From Beijerinckiaceae bacterium (GTDB lineage: Bacteria; Pseudomonadota; Alphaproteobacteria; Rhizobiales; Beijerinckiaceae): a stretch of DNA of 56,913 nucleotides. The notes under the pieces are model-generated. The model did no database searches, was not told where the DNA came from, and saw nothing but the letters and a program-made list of their open reading frames with translations. Location of the stretch: NCBI GenBank assembly GCA_947452005.1, contig CANGBC010000012.1:1-56913 (forward strand). Direction: 5' to 3'. The position numbers and the translations under genes were made by a program. This document shows positions 28,684-37,449 of the stretch, piece by piece. Numbering within the stretch: the first letter of the stretch is position 1; every line of letters begins with the position of its first letter.

Positions 28684-29174
28684 CACAGACTTTTCAGGAC
28701 CAGAAAATTCCCGTTTCAGCCTTGATCCTTGGCGTTGCAGGGCTCATTCCGTTTTTCGGACTCGCGATCTGGCAAGGCACAACGCCAGATGAATTGCTGA
28801 CCGAGCGGCTCATCATGGCCTTCGTCTTTTATGCAGCCTCGATCCTGTCTTTTCTGGGTGGCATCGGCTGGGGGCTGGGCATGAGCGAGCGCGATCCCGT
28901 GCAGCGAGGTCTGTCACTCAGCATTTCAACGCTGCCCTCTCTGATTGCCTGGGCCGCGGCTTTCATCAATGTGCAGAATCTTGCCTTTGCGCTGAGCATT
29001 CTGGCCAGTGCTTTTGTGCTGCAAGGCGCGTGGGATTGGCATCTCACCTCGGGCGGGCGCGCGCCGCGCTGGTTTGGCACTTTGCGCATGGGCCTGACGC
29101 TCGCCGTGCTCAGCGCCATGGCAATTGTGTGGTGGACACAAGCCCCGGCAGCTGGCATCGGCGGCGAGCTTTAA
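28680..29174 (+). CDS. DUF3429 membrane protein
   Basis: The 164-residue inner-membrane protein has five hydrophobic helices and the DUF3429 layout: PVSALILGVAGLIPFFGLA, YAASILSFLGGIGWGLGM, and a C-terminal helix after GGRAPRWFGTLRMGLT. The function of the family is unknown. The start overlaps the PodJ-like stop (ATGA), so translation is coupled; the pair may act at the same envelope site. Confidence 0.82.
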   Translation: MTQTFQDQKIPVSALILGVAGLIPFFGLAIWQGTTPDELLTERLIMAFVFYAASILSFLGGIGWGLGMSERDPVQRGLSLSISTLPSLIAWAAAFINVQNLAFALSILASAFVLQGAWDWHLTSGGRAPRWFGTLRMGLTLAVLSAMAIVWWTQAPAAGIGGEL

Positions 29175-29867
29175 TCAGTCCGCAAAACAACTGTCCTGTC
29201 CGACCGAATAAATGCGGTCGCGACCCAGCACATGCGCGGTCGGCGGTGCATCAGGAAAGAGCGCGCCAAAAGCCTCATCACGCAAATTAAGCCCGCCTGC
29301 ATAAGCGCCAAAAGCGGGCAGAATGCAGCGCGTGCCGTCACTCACAAAACAACGACGCCGCAAACTGCCGCGCGCTGTGACCACGCGTGCCACCGGGTGC
29401 AAATGCCCCGCGATCTCTCCAAGGGATGCACCTGCTTGCGGCTCGTGTCGCAACACCAGCGCACCGATGCGGATCTCATCGCAGACCTCGCCGGCAAGAC
29501 CATAAGGGGCCGCGGGATCGTGATTGCCGGTCACCCAGATCCACTCGCGTTTGTCTTGCAGCTCTTCAATTGTTTCGCGATTATGCTCTGACAGTCGCTC
29601 GGCAGCCTGCCGATCATGAAAGGAATCGCCCAAGGCGATCACACGCGTGGGCTCGAAATGTGTGATCACGCGTTTCAAATGCATCAGCGTCGCCACAGTG
29701 TCATAGGGCGGGATCAGCATGCCGCGCCTGGCAAAGCTTGAGCCTTTTTCCAGATGCAGATCGGAGACAATAAGCGTGCGCGAGCCCGCCAGATAAAGCG
29801 CGCCGGAAGTATCGGCCATGCAGGATTGCCCTGCCACGACGATCTCACGTCCATTGCCAATGATCAC
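29175..29867 (-). CDS. pdeM: ligase-associated DNA damage response endonuclease
   Basis: The 230-residue metallophosphoesterase has the calcineurin-type metal motifs in order: SDLHLEKG, LGDSFHDR, TGNHD and GHLHP. This set matches the PdeM group found with the ligase-associated helicase, exonuclease and ATP-dependent ligase. The start overlaps the helicase stop (ATGA), so the two are translationally coupled. The ligase and exonuclease partners are not adjacent but lie at 37450-40142 in the same window. Confidence 0.88.
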   Translation of the reverse strand: MIIGNGREIVVAGQSCMADTSGALYLAGSRTLIVSDLHLEKGSSFARRGMLIPPYDTVATLMHLKRVITHFEPTRVIALGDSFHDRQAAERLSEHNRETIEELQDKREWIWVTGNHDPAAPYGLAGEVCDEIRIGALVLRHEPQAGASLGEIAGHLHPVARVVTARGSLRRRCFVSDGTRCILPAFGAYAGGLNLRDEAFGALFPDAPPTAHVLGRDRIYSVGQDSCFAD

Positions 29868-32380
29868 GCGCCAGCTTCCTCAATCAGCATGGCGGCCGCT
29901 TCCGCCAGAATTTCGTCTTGCGCTTGCCCATAGACCGGCTCGCGCCCGATCTCTAGCAGAATAGGAACCGCCAGAGGCGAGACACGCTCCAGCGGCTTGT
30001 GGACAATATGCCCGCGCACACGCGCCAGCATGGTGGCAAGGCGCGACAGATCGAGCAGGCCGGTGGCCGCATCGTCACGCGCCGCGCGCAGAAGAATGTG
30101 ATCGGGCTGATGGCGATGCAGCACATTATAGACGAGATCGGTGGAGATGGTGACCTGTTTGCCGCTCTTCTGCTTGCCCGGGAAACGCCGCTCAATCAGG
30201 CCCGAGATCACCGCGCATTGACGAAAACTGCGCTTCATGAGCGCGGATTCGCGCAACCATTCTTCAAGATCATCACCCAACATGTCTTGCGCAAACAGGT
30301 CTTCGAGGCTTGAGGGGTGTTGCTGCACGCGCGCGCCCACATCTGCAAGCATCCACACCGCCAGCGCATATTCATTGGCAACAAAGCCCAAGGGCTTCAG
30401 CCCCATGCGCTCCATACGCCGCGTGAGCAACATGCCAAGCGTTTGATGCGCGAGCCGCCCTTCAAACGGATAGGCGACCATGTAATGGCGTTCACCGCGC
30501 GGAAACGTCTCAACCAGCAATTCGCCTGCGCGCGGCACACGCGACCTTTTGCTTTGCAAGGCAAGCCAGTCTTGCACTTGTTCGGGCAAATGTGTCCATG
30601 CGGCGCGCGACGATAAAATCTTGCGCACGCGTTCGGCCAGATAGGTCGACAGCGGGAATTTTCCGCCCGCATAAGAGGGCACTTTGGGCTCACTGGAGCG
30701 GGCGCGCGACACCAGCGCCTCATCTTCAACAATGCCCTGCAATTTGAGAATTTCGCCGCCAAACAAAAATGTATCGCCGGGCGCCAGCGTCTCAAGGAAA
30801 TATTCCTCGATCTCGCCCAACACACGCCCACCTCGCCGCAAGGGCCCTGTGTAAGTGGGTGCTGCGCCATCGCGCTTGGCGGCGGCGCGCCCCTGCACAA
30901 GCCGCACTTTCAGCATGTCCGCTTCGACAATCGTGCCGACATTCATGCGATAGGATTGCGCAATTTTGCCATTCGTCACGCGCCAAAGGCCATCATTGTT
31001 GCGCTTGATCTTGGCAAAGCGCTCATAGGTCTTGAGCGCATAGCCACCTGTGGCCACAAAGGACAGCGCATCATCAAATGTCGCGCGCGCAAGTGCGACA
31101 TAGGGCTCGGCGCTGCGCACTTCCGCATAAAGCGAATCCGCATCAAAGGGCGCAGCACCGGCCATGCCGAGAATATGCTGACACAAGACATCCAGCGCGC
31201 CCGCGCGTGCGGGTGGTGTATCCTGCGCCCCTTCGCGGGCTGCCTCAATGGCGGCGACACATTCCAACACTTCAAAGCGATTGGACGGCACGAGCAAAGC
31301 ACGCGAGGGTTCATCAAGCCGATGATTGGCGCGCCCGATGCGCTGCGCCAAACGGCTTGCGCCTTTCGGTGCCCCCATATTGATCACAAGATCAACCGCG
31401 CCCCAATCAATGCCCAGATCAAGGGTCGAAGTGCACACCACCGCCTGCAATTTGCCTTGCGCCATCGCTTCTTCGACGCGGCGGCGCTGGCTGGCATCGA
31501 GCGAGCCATGATGCAAAGCAATGGCGAGATTGTCGTCATTGATGCGCCAGAGCTGCTGGAAGATCGCTTCCGCCTGTGCGCGCGTGTTGACGAAAATCAG
31601 CGTTGTCGTGGCACTTTTGATGCGCTCATAGACTTCACGCACGGCATGCGCGCCACCATGCCCAGACCACGGCAATCGTTCGCGCGTATCCAGCATGGCC
31701 AGATCCGCCGGCGCGCCGGGCGGGGCCATGACGAGTTTGGCTTTGCCGGGATGCGCGACAATCCAGCGGCGCAATTCATCCGGGTCGCGCACAGTGGCCG
31801 ACAGACCCGTGATCGTCATGGCGGGCGCCAATGTGCGCAGATGCGCGAGGCCCAGGGCCAACAGATCACCGCGTTTGGACGTCACCAGCGCATGCAATTC
31901 ATCCAGCACCACACGGCGCAGCGTGGCAAACAAGGGTGCCGCATCGGGGCTAGAGAGCAGCAGCGCCAATTGTTCTGGTGTGGTCAGCAGGATTTGCGGC
32001 GGATCGCGGCGCTGGCGCTGGCGTTTGCTCGCAGACGTGTCGCCCGTGCGTGTTTCAATCCGCAGACGCAGGTTCATTTCGGCCGCGGGAATTTCAAGAT
32101 TGCGCGCCACATCGACCGCCAGCGCTTTCAGCGGTGAAATATACAGCGTGTGCAGACCCGGCCCCTCAGGCGCGTTGGTCTTTTTCTGCGACAGCTCAAT
32201 CAGCGAGGGCAAAAAGCCTGCGAGTGTTTTGCCAGCACCTGTTGGCGCAATCAGCAAGGCATTCTCACCCGCTTCCGCATGTTGGAGCAGCGCCAGCTGA
32301 TGATCACGCACGCTCCATCCGCGCGCGGCAAACCAATCGGCAAAGCGCGTGGGCAGACTTGATGTTGTGGCGTTCGACAC
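29864..32380 (-). CDS. ligase-associated DEXH-box helicase (Lhr-like)
   Basis: The 838-residue superfamily 2 helicase has the Q-motif region, Walker A APTGAGKTLAGF, motif II DELH in VVLDELHALVTS, motif III SATVRD, and motifs V-VI (TSTLDLGIDWGAVDLV, RIGRANHR), followed by the Lhr winged-helix and DUF4910-type tail. It belongs to the DNA-damage module with PdeM, ligase and exonuclease. I place the start at GTG 32380, which has AAGGA upstream; a longer ATG start at 32470 lies inside the palindromic repeat and translates repeat sequence. Confidence 0.9.
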   Translation of the reverse strand: MSNATTSSLPTRFADWFAARGWSVRDHQLALLQHAEAGENALLIAPTGAGKTLAGFLPSLIELSQKKTNAPEGPGLHTLYISPLKALAVDVARNLEIPAAEMNLRLRIETRTGDTSASKRQRQRRDPPQILLTTPEQLALLLSSPDAAPLFATLRRVVLDELHALVTSKRGDLLALGLAHLRTLAPAMTITGLSATVRDPDELRRWIVAHPGKAKLVMAPPGAPADLAMLDTRERLPWSGHGGAHAVREVYERIKSATTTLIFVNTRAQAEAIFQQLWRINDDNLAIALHHGSLDASQRRRVEEAMAQGKLQAVVCTSTLDLGIDWGAVDLVINMGAPKGASRLAQRIGRANHRLDEPSRALLVPSNRFEVLECVAAIEAAREGAQDTPPARAGALDVLCQHILGMAGAAPFDADSLYAEVRSAEPYVALARATFDDALSFVATGGYALKTYERFAKIKRNNDGLWRVTNGKIAQSYRMNVGTIVEADMLKVRLVQGRAAAKRDGAAPTYTGPLRRGGRVLGEIEEYFLETLAPGDTFLFGGEILKLQGIVEDEALVSRARSSEPKVPSYAGGKFPLSTYLAERVRKILSSRAAWTHLPEQVQDWLALQSKRSRVPRAGELLVETFPRGERHYMVAYPFEGRLAHQTLGMLLTRRMERMGLKPLGFVANEYALAVWMLADVGARVQQHPSSLEDLFAQDMLGDDLEEWLRESALMKRSFRQCAVISGLIERRFPGKQKSGKQVTISTDLVYNVLHRHQPDHILLRAARDDAATGLLDLSRLATMLARVRGHIVHKPLERVSPLAVPILLEIGREPVYGQAQDEILAEAAAMLIEEAGA

Positions 32381-32401
32381 TCTTTGCAATCCTTGGGCTA
32401 C

Positions 32402-32485
32402 GTCATTGCGAGCACAGCGAAGCAATCCAGAAAGCCGCACGTGAGGCCCGTGGGTTGCTTCGGAGCTCACGCTCCTCGCAATGAC
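32402..32485. repeat. palindromic intergenic repeat, copy A
   Basis: Begins GTCATTGCGAGC...AGCAATCCAG and ends TTGCTTCGG...CTCGCAATGAC, with a spacer containing CACGTGAGGC. It fills the gap between the helicase and methyltransferase genes and could act as a terminator or an RNA-stability hairpin. The right arm is slightly degenerate compared with copies C and D. Confidence 0.85.
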
Positions 32486-32494
32486 GGCCGTAAA

Positions 32495-33412
32495 CTAGGG
32501 AGCAACCAGAACAACGCAAAGCCCCGGCACGGGCTGTCCGCGATCCTGGCGCACAGATACATCGTCGCAGGCGGCAATCGCGAAACCGTGGGCCTCGGCC
32601 AATGCGCCGACATAGCTGCGCGCATGTGCGTAGCGCAAATCCTCACCCAGTTGATAGGTGCCCTTCTCAGCGCGTTGCAGGCTGAAAACAAAAAGCGCGC
32701 CCGGCACCACAATGCGGGCGACAGCTGCAAAAATCGCGGCCAGATCGCCGCAATAGACGAAAACGTCTGCGGCAAGCACGAGATCAATGGAACGCGCCTC
32801 ATAGCTTTTCAGAAAATCGATCAGGTCGGCCGTTTCGGCCCGCCCATAAAGCCCGCTCGCACGTGCTTTGGCGACCATGGCGGGCGACAGATCACACCCA
32901 TCCATCCGTGCGCAATGGGCGGCGATTTCGCGCGCCATCAAGCCCGTGCCGCATCCCAGATCCAGCGCATGGACGAAGCGCGCATCTGGCCCGCGATGTC
33001 CAAGAACAGCGTCACGCAAAATGGCGGGGGCACGATAGAGGAGGTCTTTGACCAGATGCGTTTCAAAACGCGCGGCATATTGATCAAACAGATCGCGCAC
33101 ATAAGCCTGCGGCGGCTGAGCTGGCATGTCGTGCGCCCCCAACCGCGCCAGACGCAAGCGCGCGCCCTGCGAATCCTCAGGCTCATGCGCCAGCGCTTGC
33201 GCAAATGCTTGCACGGCCGCATCGCGCGCGCCCAGTGCCTCGCGTGCTTCACCCAGCGCAAACCAGGCTGGCGCCCATGTGGGCGCGATTTCGAGCGTCT
33301 GTTCCAACAGATCCGCAGCTGCTGCATGATCGCCCTCGGCAGCCGCACCGCGCGCATAATCATAGCGGCGGTCGGCAGCCAAGTGGCCAGAGGTGCGAAG
33401 AGCCAGTGTCAT
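32495..33412 (-). CDS. TPR-containing class I SAM methyltransferase
   Basis: The 305-residue protein has an N-terminal TPR-like helical region (about 15-90: YARGAAAEGDHAAAADLLEQTLEIAPTWAPAWFALGEAREALG) and a Rossmann methyltransferase domain with motif I ALDLGCGTGLMAREIA (about 149-163), motif II GCDLSPAMV, and motif IV LVLAADVFVY. The substrate is unknown; similar proteins are annotated as tellurite-resistance or biotin-type methyltransferases. It lies alone between the repeat and the receptor gene. Confidence 0.82.
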   Translation of the reverse strand: MTLALRTSGHLAADRRYDYARGAAAEGDHAAAADLLEQTLEIAPTWAPAWFALGEAREALGARDAAVQAFAQALAHEPEDSQGARLRLARLGAHDMPAQPPQAYVRDLFDQYAARFETHLVKDLLYRAPAILRDAVLGHRGPDARFVHALDLGCGTGLMAREIAAHCARMDGCDLSPAMVAKARASGLYGRAETADLIDFLKSYEARSIDLVLAADVFVYCGDLAAIFAAVARIVVPGALFVFSLQRAEKGTYQLGEDLRYAHARSYVGALAEAHGFAIAACDDVSVRQDRGQPVPGLCVVLVAP

Positions 33413-33458
33413 TGCGCAGAAAGCGCAAAAAGCCAGCCCGCGGTCAAGTTCTTTTCAC

Positions 33459-34253
33459 TTACGGAGCGCTCAGCCCATTCCGCTTCAAGGCATCGACTGA
33501 TTCAGGCGATTTCAAAAATTGCACAAAAGCGCGCGCCGCCTCGCTTTGCTGCGATTTTGCAGAAATGCCGATTCCATAAACGGAGCGGCTCTTGGGGTCG
33601 TCCGTCATGATCGGGACTGAGGCCAGCGACTTGAGAGAGACAATCTCGCTCGCCTGCGCAATGCCAATCTCTGCTTGCCCCTGCGCCACGGGAACCGCGC
33701 CTTGGCCTGATGGCGCGAGTACTTCCTTGGCGCGGACAATTTCGGCAATTCCGAGCTGCGCGAGCACGCTCTGAAAATAAACCGATGAGCCGCCACCCAG
33801 CGCCGGATTGCTGTAGGAAACGCTTTTGGCCGCGAGCAACATCGCTTTGAGCTTGTCTGGCGTTGAGACGTCGGGCTTTGGACCTGCGGCAGGATAGGCG
33901 AGCTCAACCGCGTTGATTCCCACAATACTCACGGGATCAAGAACGGCGACGCCCTCTTTGACCAAGGCATGAAATGCTTCCAGATCGGTAATGGTGACAT
34001 CAAAGGCTTCGCCCTCTTTTATTCTTCGACGACCATCAGCCGACGAATAATAGGGCAAAATGACCCTATGCCCGGTGCGCTGCTCGAAAATGGGGACCAG
34101 TTCATCGAAACTGGATTTCATAGCCGTTGAGGCAATGACTTTAATCTCGTTGGCGCGAACCTGCCCACTCGCAGCGCCAATCATGAGCGCCAAACAAGAA
34201 GCATGGATCAAGGACGAAACATAGGACAAGGATTTATTGGAAAAAAGGGTCAT
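33459..34253 (-). CDS. ModA-like periplasmic substrate-binding protein
   Basis: The 264-residue product has a signal peptide (about 1-34, with RANEIKVIASTAMKSSFDELVP following) and a type II periplasmic binding fold. The segments VTITDLEAFHALVKEGV, YSNPALGGGSSVYF and GQAEIGIAQASEI are typical of ModA-like extracellular receptors for molybdate or related anions. No ABC permease or ATPase is adjacent. The ATG at 34253 follows GGAG; an in-frame start at 34295 has no site. Confidence 0.75.
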   Translation of the reverse strand: MTLFSNKSLSYVSSLIHASCLALMIGAASGQVRANEIKVIASTAMKSSFDELVPIFEQRTGHRVILPYYSSADGRRRIKEGEAFDVTITDLEAFHALVKEGVAVLDPVSIVGINAVELAYPAAGPKPDVSTPDKLKAMLLAAKSVSYSNPALGGGSSVYFQSVLAQLGIAEIVRAKEVLAPSGQGAVPVAQGQAEIGIAQASEIVSLKSLASVPIMTDDPKSRSVYGIGISAKSQQSEAARAFVQFLKSPESVDALKRNGLSAP

Positions 34254-34372
34254 TGAAAAAACTCCGGGCAATAAGAAACAGCATATCTTACGCAATGCCC
34301 CTGTCGAGGCATGACACGCTTGCCCCCGCGCCCCTGCCCCGTTAGCTTCGCGCGCCTGAAGGAGCTTTTGCC

Positions 34373-34717
34373 TTGACCCTTATCTATAAAATCGCCCCCA
34401 AAAGCCTGTGGGAGGCCGCCGTCGCACAGGGTGCTTTCACCGGTGCACCTGCCGACCTTGCTGATGGCTACATCCATTTCTCAACCGCAGACCAGACACG
34501 CGAGACCGCCGCCAAGCATTTTGCGGGGCAGAGCGATCTCGTGCTGGCGGTGATTGATGCCGACAGGCTGGGCGACGCGCTGAAATGGGAAGCCTCGCGC
34601 GGCGGCGCGCTCTTTCCCCATCTCTATCGCACGTTGCGCATGGATGACGTGCAAAGCGTTCATCCGCTGCCACTCACCAGCGATGGCATGCATGATTTTG
34701 GAGACATTTTGCCATGA
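34373..34717 (+). CDS. DUF952 family protein
   Basis: The 114-residue cytoplasmic protein has the DUF952 features: YKIAPKSLWEAA, DGYIHFSTADQTRETAAKHFAG and FPHLYRTLRMDDV. The fold resembles ADP-ribosyltransferase-like small domains, and the function is unknown. The start is TTG with a strong AAGGAG site. It overlaps the pyrD start by four bases (ATGA), so the two are one transcript and translation is coupled. Confidence 0.88.
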   Translation: MTLIYKIAPKSLWEAAVAQGAFTGAPADLADGYIHFSTADQTRETAAKHFAGQSDLVLAVIDADRLGDALKWEASRGGALFPHLYRTLRMDDVQSVHPLPLTSDGMHDFGDILP

Positions 34718-35793
34718 CGGGCTTGATCAATCGTCTCACGCGCCCGCTGCTGTTTGCGATGGATCCCGAAACCGCGCATGGTTTCACCATTGCCGCGCTG
34801 AAGAATATGCCGCTGCCTGATCTGGCCCAGCATGATCCCGTTCTGGCGGTGGAAGCTTTCGGCCTGCATTTTCCAGCTCCCCTCGGCATGGCACCGGGTT
34901 TTGACAAAGGCGCAGATGTGCCTGATCCGCTGCTGCGTCTGGGCTTCAGCCATGTGGAAGTGGGCACCATCACGCCGCTCCCACAGCCCGGCAATCCAAG
35001 GCCACGCCTGTTTCGTTTGGCGGAAGATGATGCCGTCATCAATCGCTTCGGCTTTAACAGCGAGGGACACGCCGCCGTTCACGCGCGCTTGGTTGCGCGC
35101 AAAGGCCGCGGAGGCATTGTTGGCGTGAATGTCGGTGCCAATAAAGAAAGCACCGACCGCTCGGGCGATTATGCGCAAGGCATTCGCGCTTTTGCGGACG
35201 TGGCTGATTATTTCACGATCAACATTTCATCGCCCAACACACCGGGCCTGCGTGATTTGCAACAAGCCTCGGCGCTTGATGCCCTGCTCCAGCAATCACT
35301 CGACACGCGCGATGAGATGGCCGCGCTTTATGGGCGCAAGCCCGTGCTGCTGAAGATTGCACCCGATCTGACACCCGGTGATCTCGACGATGTCGTGCGC
35401 GTGGCGCGTGAGCGCAAGGTCGATGGCATGATTGTCGGCAACACGACCATCACGCGCCCCGACACGCTGAAGAGTGCGCACAAGGGCGAAATGGGCGGAC
35501 TTTCAGGCAAGCCGCTCTTTGAGCTGTCGACCAAAATGCTGGCCGCAACCTATCTGCGCGTTGAAGGACAATTCCCGCTCATCGGCGTCGGCGGCATACA
35601 GGATGCCGCCACCGCGCTCGCCAAGATCGAAGCGGGCGCCACACTGCTGCAGGTCTATTCCATGCTGGTCTATGAAGGCCCAGGGCTCGTGCGCGACGTG
35701 CACAAAGGGCTCGCGCAGGAATTGAAGACGCGCGGCACAACGATCAGCGCGTTGTGTGGGTCCAAGGCGAAGGATTGGGCGGCCGGCTTCTGA
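34714..35793 (+). CDS. pyrD: dihydroorotate dehydrogenase, quinone-dependent (class 2)
   Basis: PyrD oxidises dihydroorotate to orotate in pyrimidine synthesis, passing electrons to quinone at the inner membrane. The 359-residue enzyme has the class 2 N-terminal helix (LINRLTRPLLFAMDPETAHGF), the flavin segment FGLHFPAPLGMAPGFDKGAD, GFNSEGHAAV, the catalytic serine region NISSPNTPGLRDLQ (about 170), LLKIAPDL, NTTITRP and GVGGIQD. It is coupled to the DUF952 gene. A permuted palindromic repeat follows after 11 bases. Confidence 0.95.
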   Translation: MTGLINRLTRPLLFAMDPETAHGFTIAALKNMPLPDLAQHDPVLAVEAFGLHFPAPLGMAPGFDKGADVPDPLLRLGFSHVEVGTITPLPQPGNPRPRLFRLAEDDAVINRFGFNSEGHAAVHARLVARKGRGGIVGVNVGANKESTDRSGDYAQGIRAFADVADYFTINISSPNTPGLRDLQQASALDALLQQSLDTRDEMAALYGRKPVLLKIAPDLTPGDLDDVVRVARERKVDGMIVGNTTITRPDTLKSAHKGEMGGLSGKPLFELSTKMLAATYLRVEGQFPLIGVGGIQDAATALAKIEAGATLLQVYSMLVYEGPGLVRDVHKGLAQELKTRGTTISALCGSKAKDWAAGF

Positions 35794-35804
35794 GAACACG
35801 ACGA

Positions 35805-35876
35805 CTGGATTGCTTCGTCGCTTCGCTCCTCGCAATGACGGTGCTCGTCATTGCGAGCGTAAGCAAAGCAATCCAG
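35805..35876. repeat. palindromic intergenic repeat, copy B, half-sites swapped
   Basis: This copy reads CTGGATTGCTTCG...CTCGCAATGAC (35805-35839), a 7-base joint, then GTCATTGCGAGC...AGCAATCCAG (35847-35876). The half-units are the same as in copies A, C and D, but their order is reversed, so the GTCATTGC ends meet in the middle and the CTGGATTG ends are outside. It lies after pyrD. Confidence 0.85.
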
Positions 35877-35898
35877 CATGCGTGCAATACAACGCGGC

Positions 35899-36168
35899 TT
35901 AACGCCCACGCGCCGACAGCAACCGCATGACGATCCACACAGGCACGACAATCACAGCGCCTGCGATGACATATTGCGCGAGTTCGCGCACGGCCTCGAA
36001 GCCCATATTCCAGATGCGCAGGAAGAAATTTTCAAAGCCGCGGATCACATCGCGCGGATGAATATCCAGCCACATCAGAAGCGCGCCGACAATCAGCGAG
36101 ACGACGAGCAGGCGCAGGAGAACCGCCAAGGGTTCTCCGCCAAAGAAACGGTGAAGCGTGTCATTCAT
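35899..36168 (-). CDS. small inner-membrane protein (DUF6460-like)
   Basis: The 89-residue protein has two predicted membrane helices (LAVLLRLLVVSLIVGALLMWL and YVIAGAVIVVPVWIVMRLL) joined by the amphipathic segment HPRDVIRGFENFFLRIWNMGFEAVREL. Similar small proteins are conserved in Hyphomicrobiales and are grouped, as far as I recall, in DUF6460; the role is unknown. The gene stands after the LuxR-type regulator on the same strand, about 60 bases away, and may share its transcript. Confidence 0.72.
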   Translation of the reverse strand: MNDTLHRFFGGEPLAVLLRLLVVSLIVGALLMWLDIHPRDVIRGFENFFLRIWNMGFEAVRELAQYVIAGAVIVVPVWIVMRLLSARGR

Positions 36169-36220
36169 GGCAGCCCTCTCAAGCCTGCCAAGACGTCAGT
36201 CAAGAATGGCAAAATGGTGA

Positions 36221-36240
36221 CGGAAGCGTTCACGCTTCCG
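36221..36240 (-). terminator. hairpin over the stop of the response regulator gene
   Basis: Perfect 8-bp stem CGGAAGCG/CGCTTCCG with a 4-base loop that contains the stop codon of the response regulator. The T tract after it on the minus strand is weak, so it may be a partial terminator. Confidence 0.45.
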
Positions 36241-36898
36241 CCGGGCTCTGCCACTGACCGGCTTCAATCTTGGAAGCTGCAATCACCGCTTGTGTGCGGC
36301 TCTCGACACCCAGCTTCTGCAGAATGGCCGAGACATGCGCCTTGACCGTCGCTTCTGAAACCGACAGCTCATAAGCGATCTGTTTGTTGAGCAAGCCTTC
36401 GGAGAGCATCATCAACACGCGCACCTGTTGTGGCGTCAGCGATGCGAGGCGGCGCACTGTGTCGGCTGTTTCCTTGTCAGCAGGTGCGCCAAGGTCGACA
36501 TCGGACGGCGTCCAGGTTTCGCCCGCGAGCACCGCGCGAATGGCTGCGCGCATGGCTTCGATGTCTGTGGTCTTGGGAATGAACCCCGAGGCGCCGAAAT
36601 CGATGCAACGGCGAATGACGCCGCGATCTTCATTGGCGGAGACGACCACCACCGGCACGCCGGGATATTGCGCCCGCAAATACATCAAACCCGAAAAGCC
36701 ACGCACACCCGGCATGGTCAGATCGAGCATGATCAAATCGGCATCGGAATTTTTTTCGAGCTCAGCACTGAGTGCTTCAAGATCACCGCATTCAATAATG
36801 CTGGAATCTGTCACTGCGCCCGCAACAGCTTGCCGAAGAGCGCCCCGCACCAGCGGATGATCATCGGCAATAAAAATGCGCGTTGTATTCTGGTCCAC
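36230..36898 (-). CDS. NarL/LuxR-type response regulator
   Basis: The 222-residue protein has a receiver domain (ADDHP at 11-15, phosphoacceptor Asp59 in LIMLDLTMPG, a conserved Ser in VVVVSAN, Lys in FIPKTTD) and a C-terminal LuxR helix-turn-helix (LTPQQVRVLMMLSEGLLNKQIAYELSVSEATVKAHVSAILQKLGV). No kinase is next to it. The SLC5-domain hybrid kinase at 15786 belongs to a class that often works through regulators of this kind, so it is a possible partner. The small membrane protein gene follows downstream. Confidence 0.92.
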   Translation of the reverse strand: MDQNTTRIFIADDHPLVRGALRQAVAGAVTDSSIIECGDLEALSAELEKNSDADLIMLDLTMPGVRGFSGLMYLRAQYPGVPVVVVSANEDRGVIRRCIDFGASGFIPKTTDIEAMRAAIRAVLAGETWTPSDVDLGAPADKETADTVRRLASLTPQQVRVLMMLSEGLLNKQIAYELSVSEATVKAHVSAILQKLGVESRTQAVIAASKIEAGQWQSPAEA

Positions 36899-37105
36899 GC
36901 GTGTCCCCCTGCAACCCTTGGGCTACTCATTATAGAGCAGGGTGAGTAGACCAGTCCCGGCCGGGCAGACATTGATCCAGATCGGATTTCAGTCGCCCCT
37001 GCCCGGGGCGGGACGGATGGTCTGCTCCCCAAAGCCTGAGGCCCATCTTTCATGGCTTCTTCCTCAGACGCAAGCCCAAGCGGATGCCTCTTGCGCCCGC
37101 GCGCG

Positions 37106-37318
37106 TCAGACGCGCGGCTTGATGGCCGCATCAAACTCAGATTTCACGCAAATCGTGCCGACATCCGTAATGTTTCCTGCCAGCAGCGCGGCATCGTGCG
37201 CGGCATTTTCGGCGGCTCGGCATTCGGTCACGTTCGGAAATTCCCGAACCTGGGTGTTGGTCTGGCCGTCCGCGCCCAGCAGGACGAGAACCAGATGCAC
37301 GACGGTGATGGAGTTCAC
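37106..37318 (-). CDS. small exported protein, unknown
   Basis: The GTG at 37318 gives a 70-residue product with a short hydrophobic segment (ITVVHLVLVLLGADG) and two cysteines (VTECRAAE and VGTICVKSEF). An ATG at 37375 would extend it by 19 residues; the ribosome binding site is clearer for the GTG (AGGT). I do not recognise the family. It may be a small periplasmic protein or pseudo-signal peptide product. Confidence 0.5.
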   Translation of the reverse strand: MNSITVVHLVLVLLGADGQTNTQVREFPNVTECRAAENAAHDAALLAGNITDVGTICVKSEFDAAIKPRV

Positions 37319-37449
37319 GGCTGATGACCTGCGGGTGTGGGGTTGCGCCAAAGATGCGGCCAGGGCGACCCCCAAGCCGAAGCTCAGACTACACAGGCAA
37401 TGGCGCGAGCGTCACCATAAACTTATGCGATTAAACGCTTTTTTCGTCT

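Noticed and set aside
30956..32137. 393-codon plus-strand frame opposite the helicase
   Set aside because: The antisense frame lacks any domain and mirrors helicase motifs in the real gene; likewise the frames at 41152-42249 (opposite lysS) and 48339-49496 (opposite argE).
32381..32470. Longer N-terminus of the ligase-associated helicase (ATG at 32470)
   Set aside because: The extra residues are translated palindromic repeat (the HVRLSGLLRCARND type), and GTG 32380 has a good ribosome binding site.
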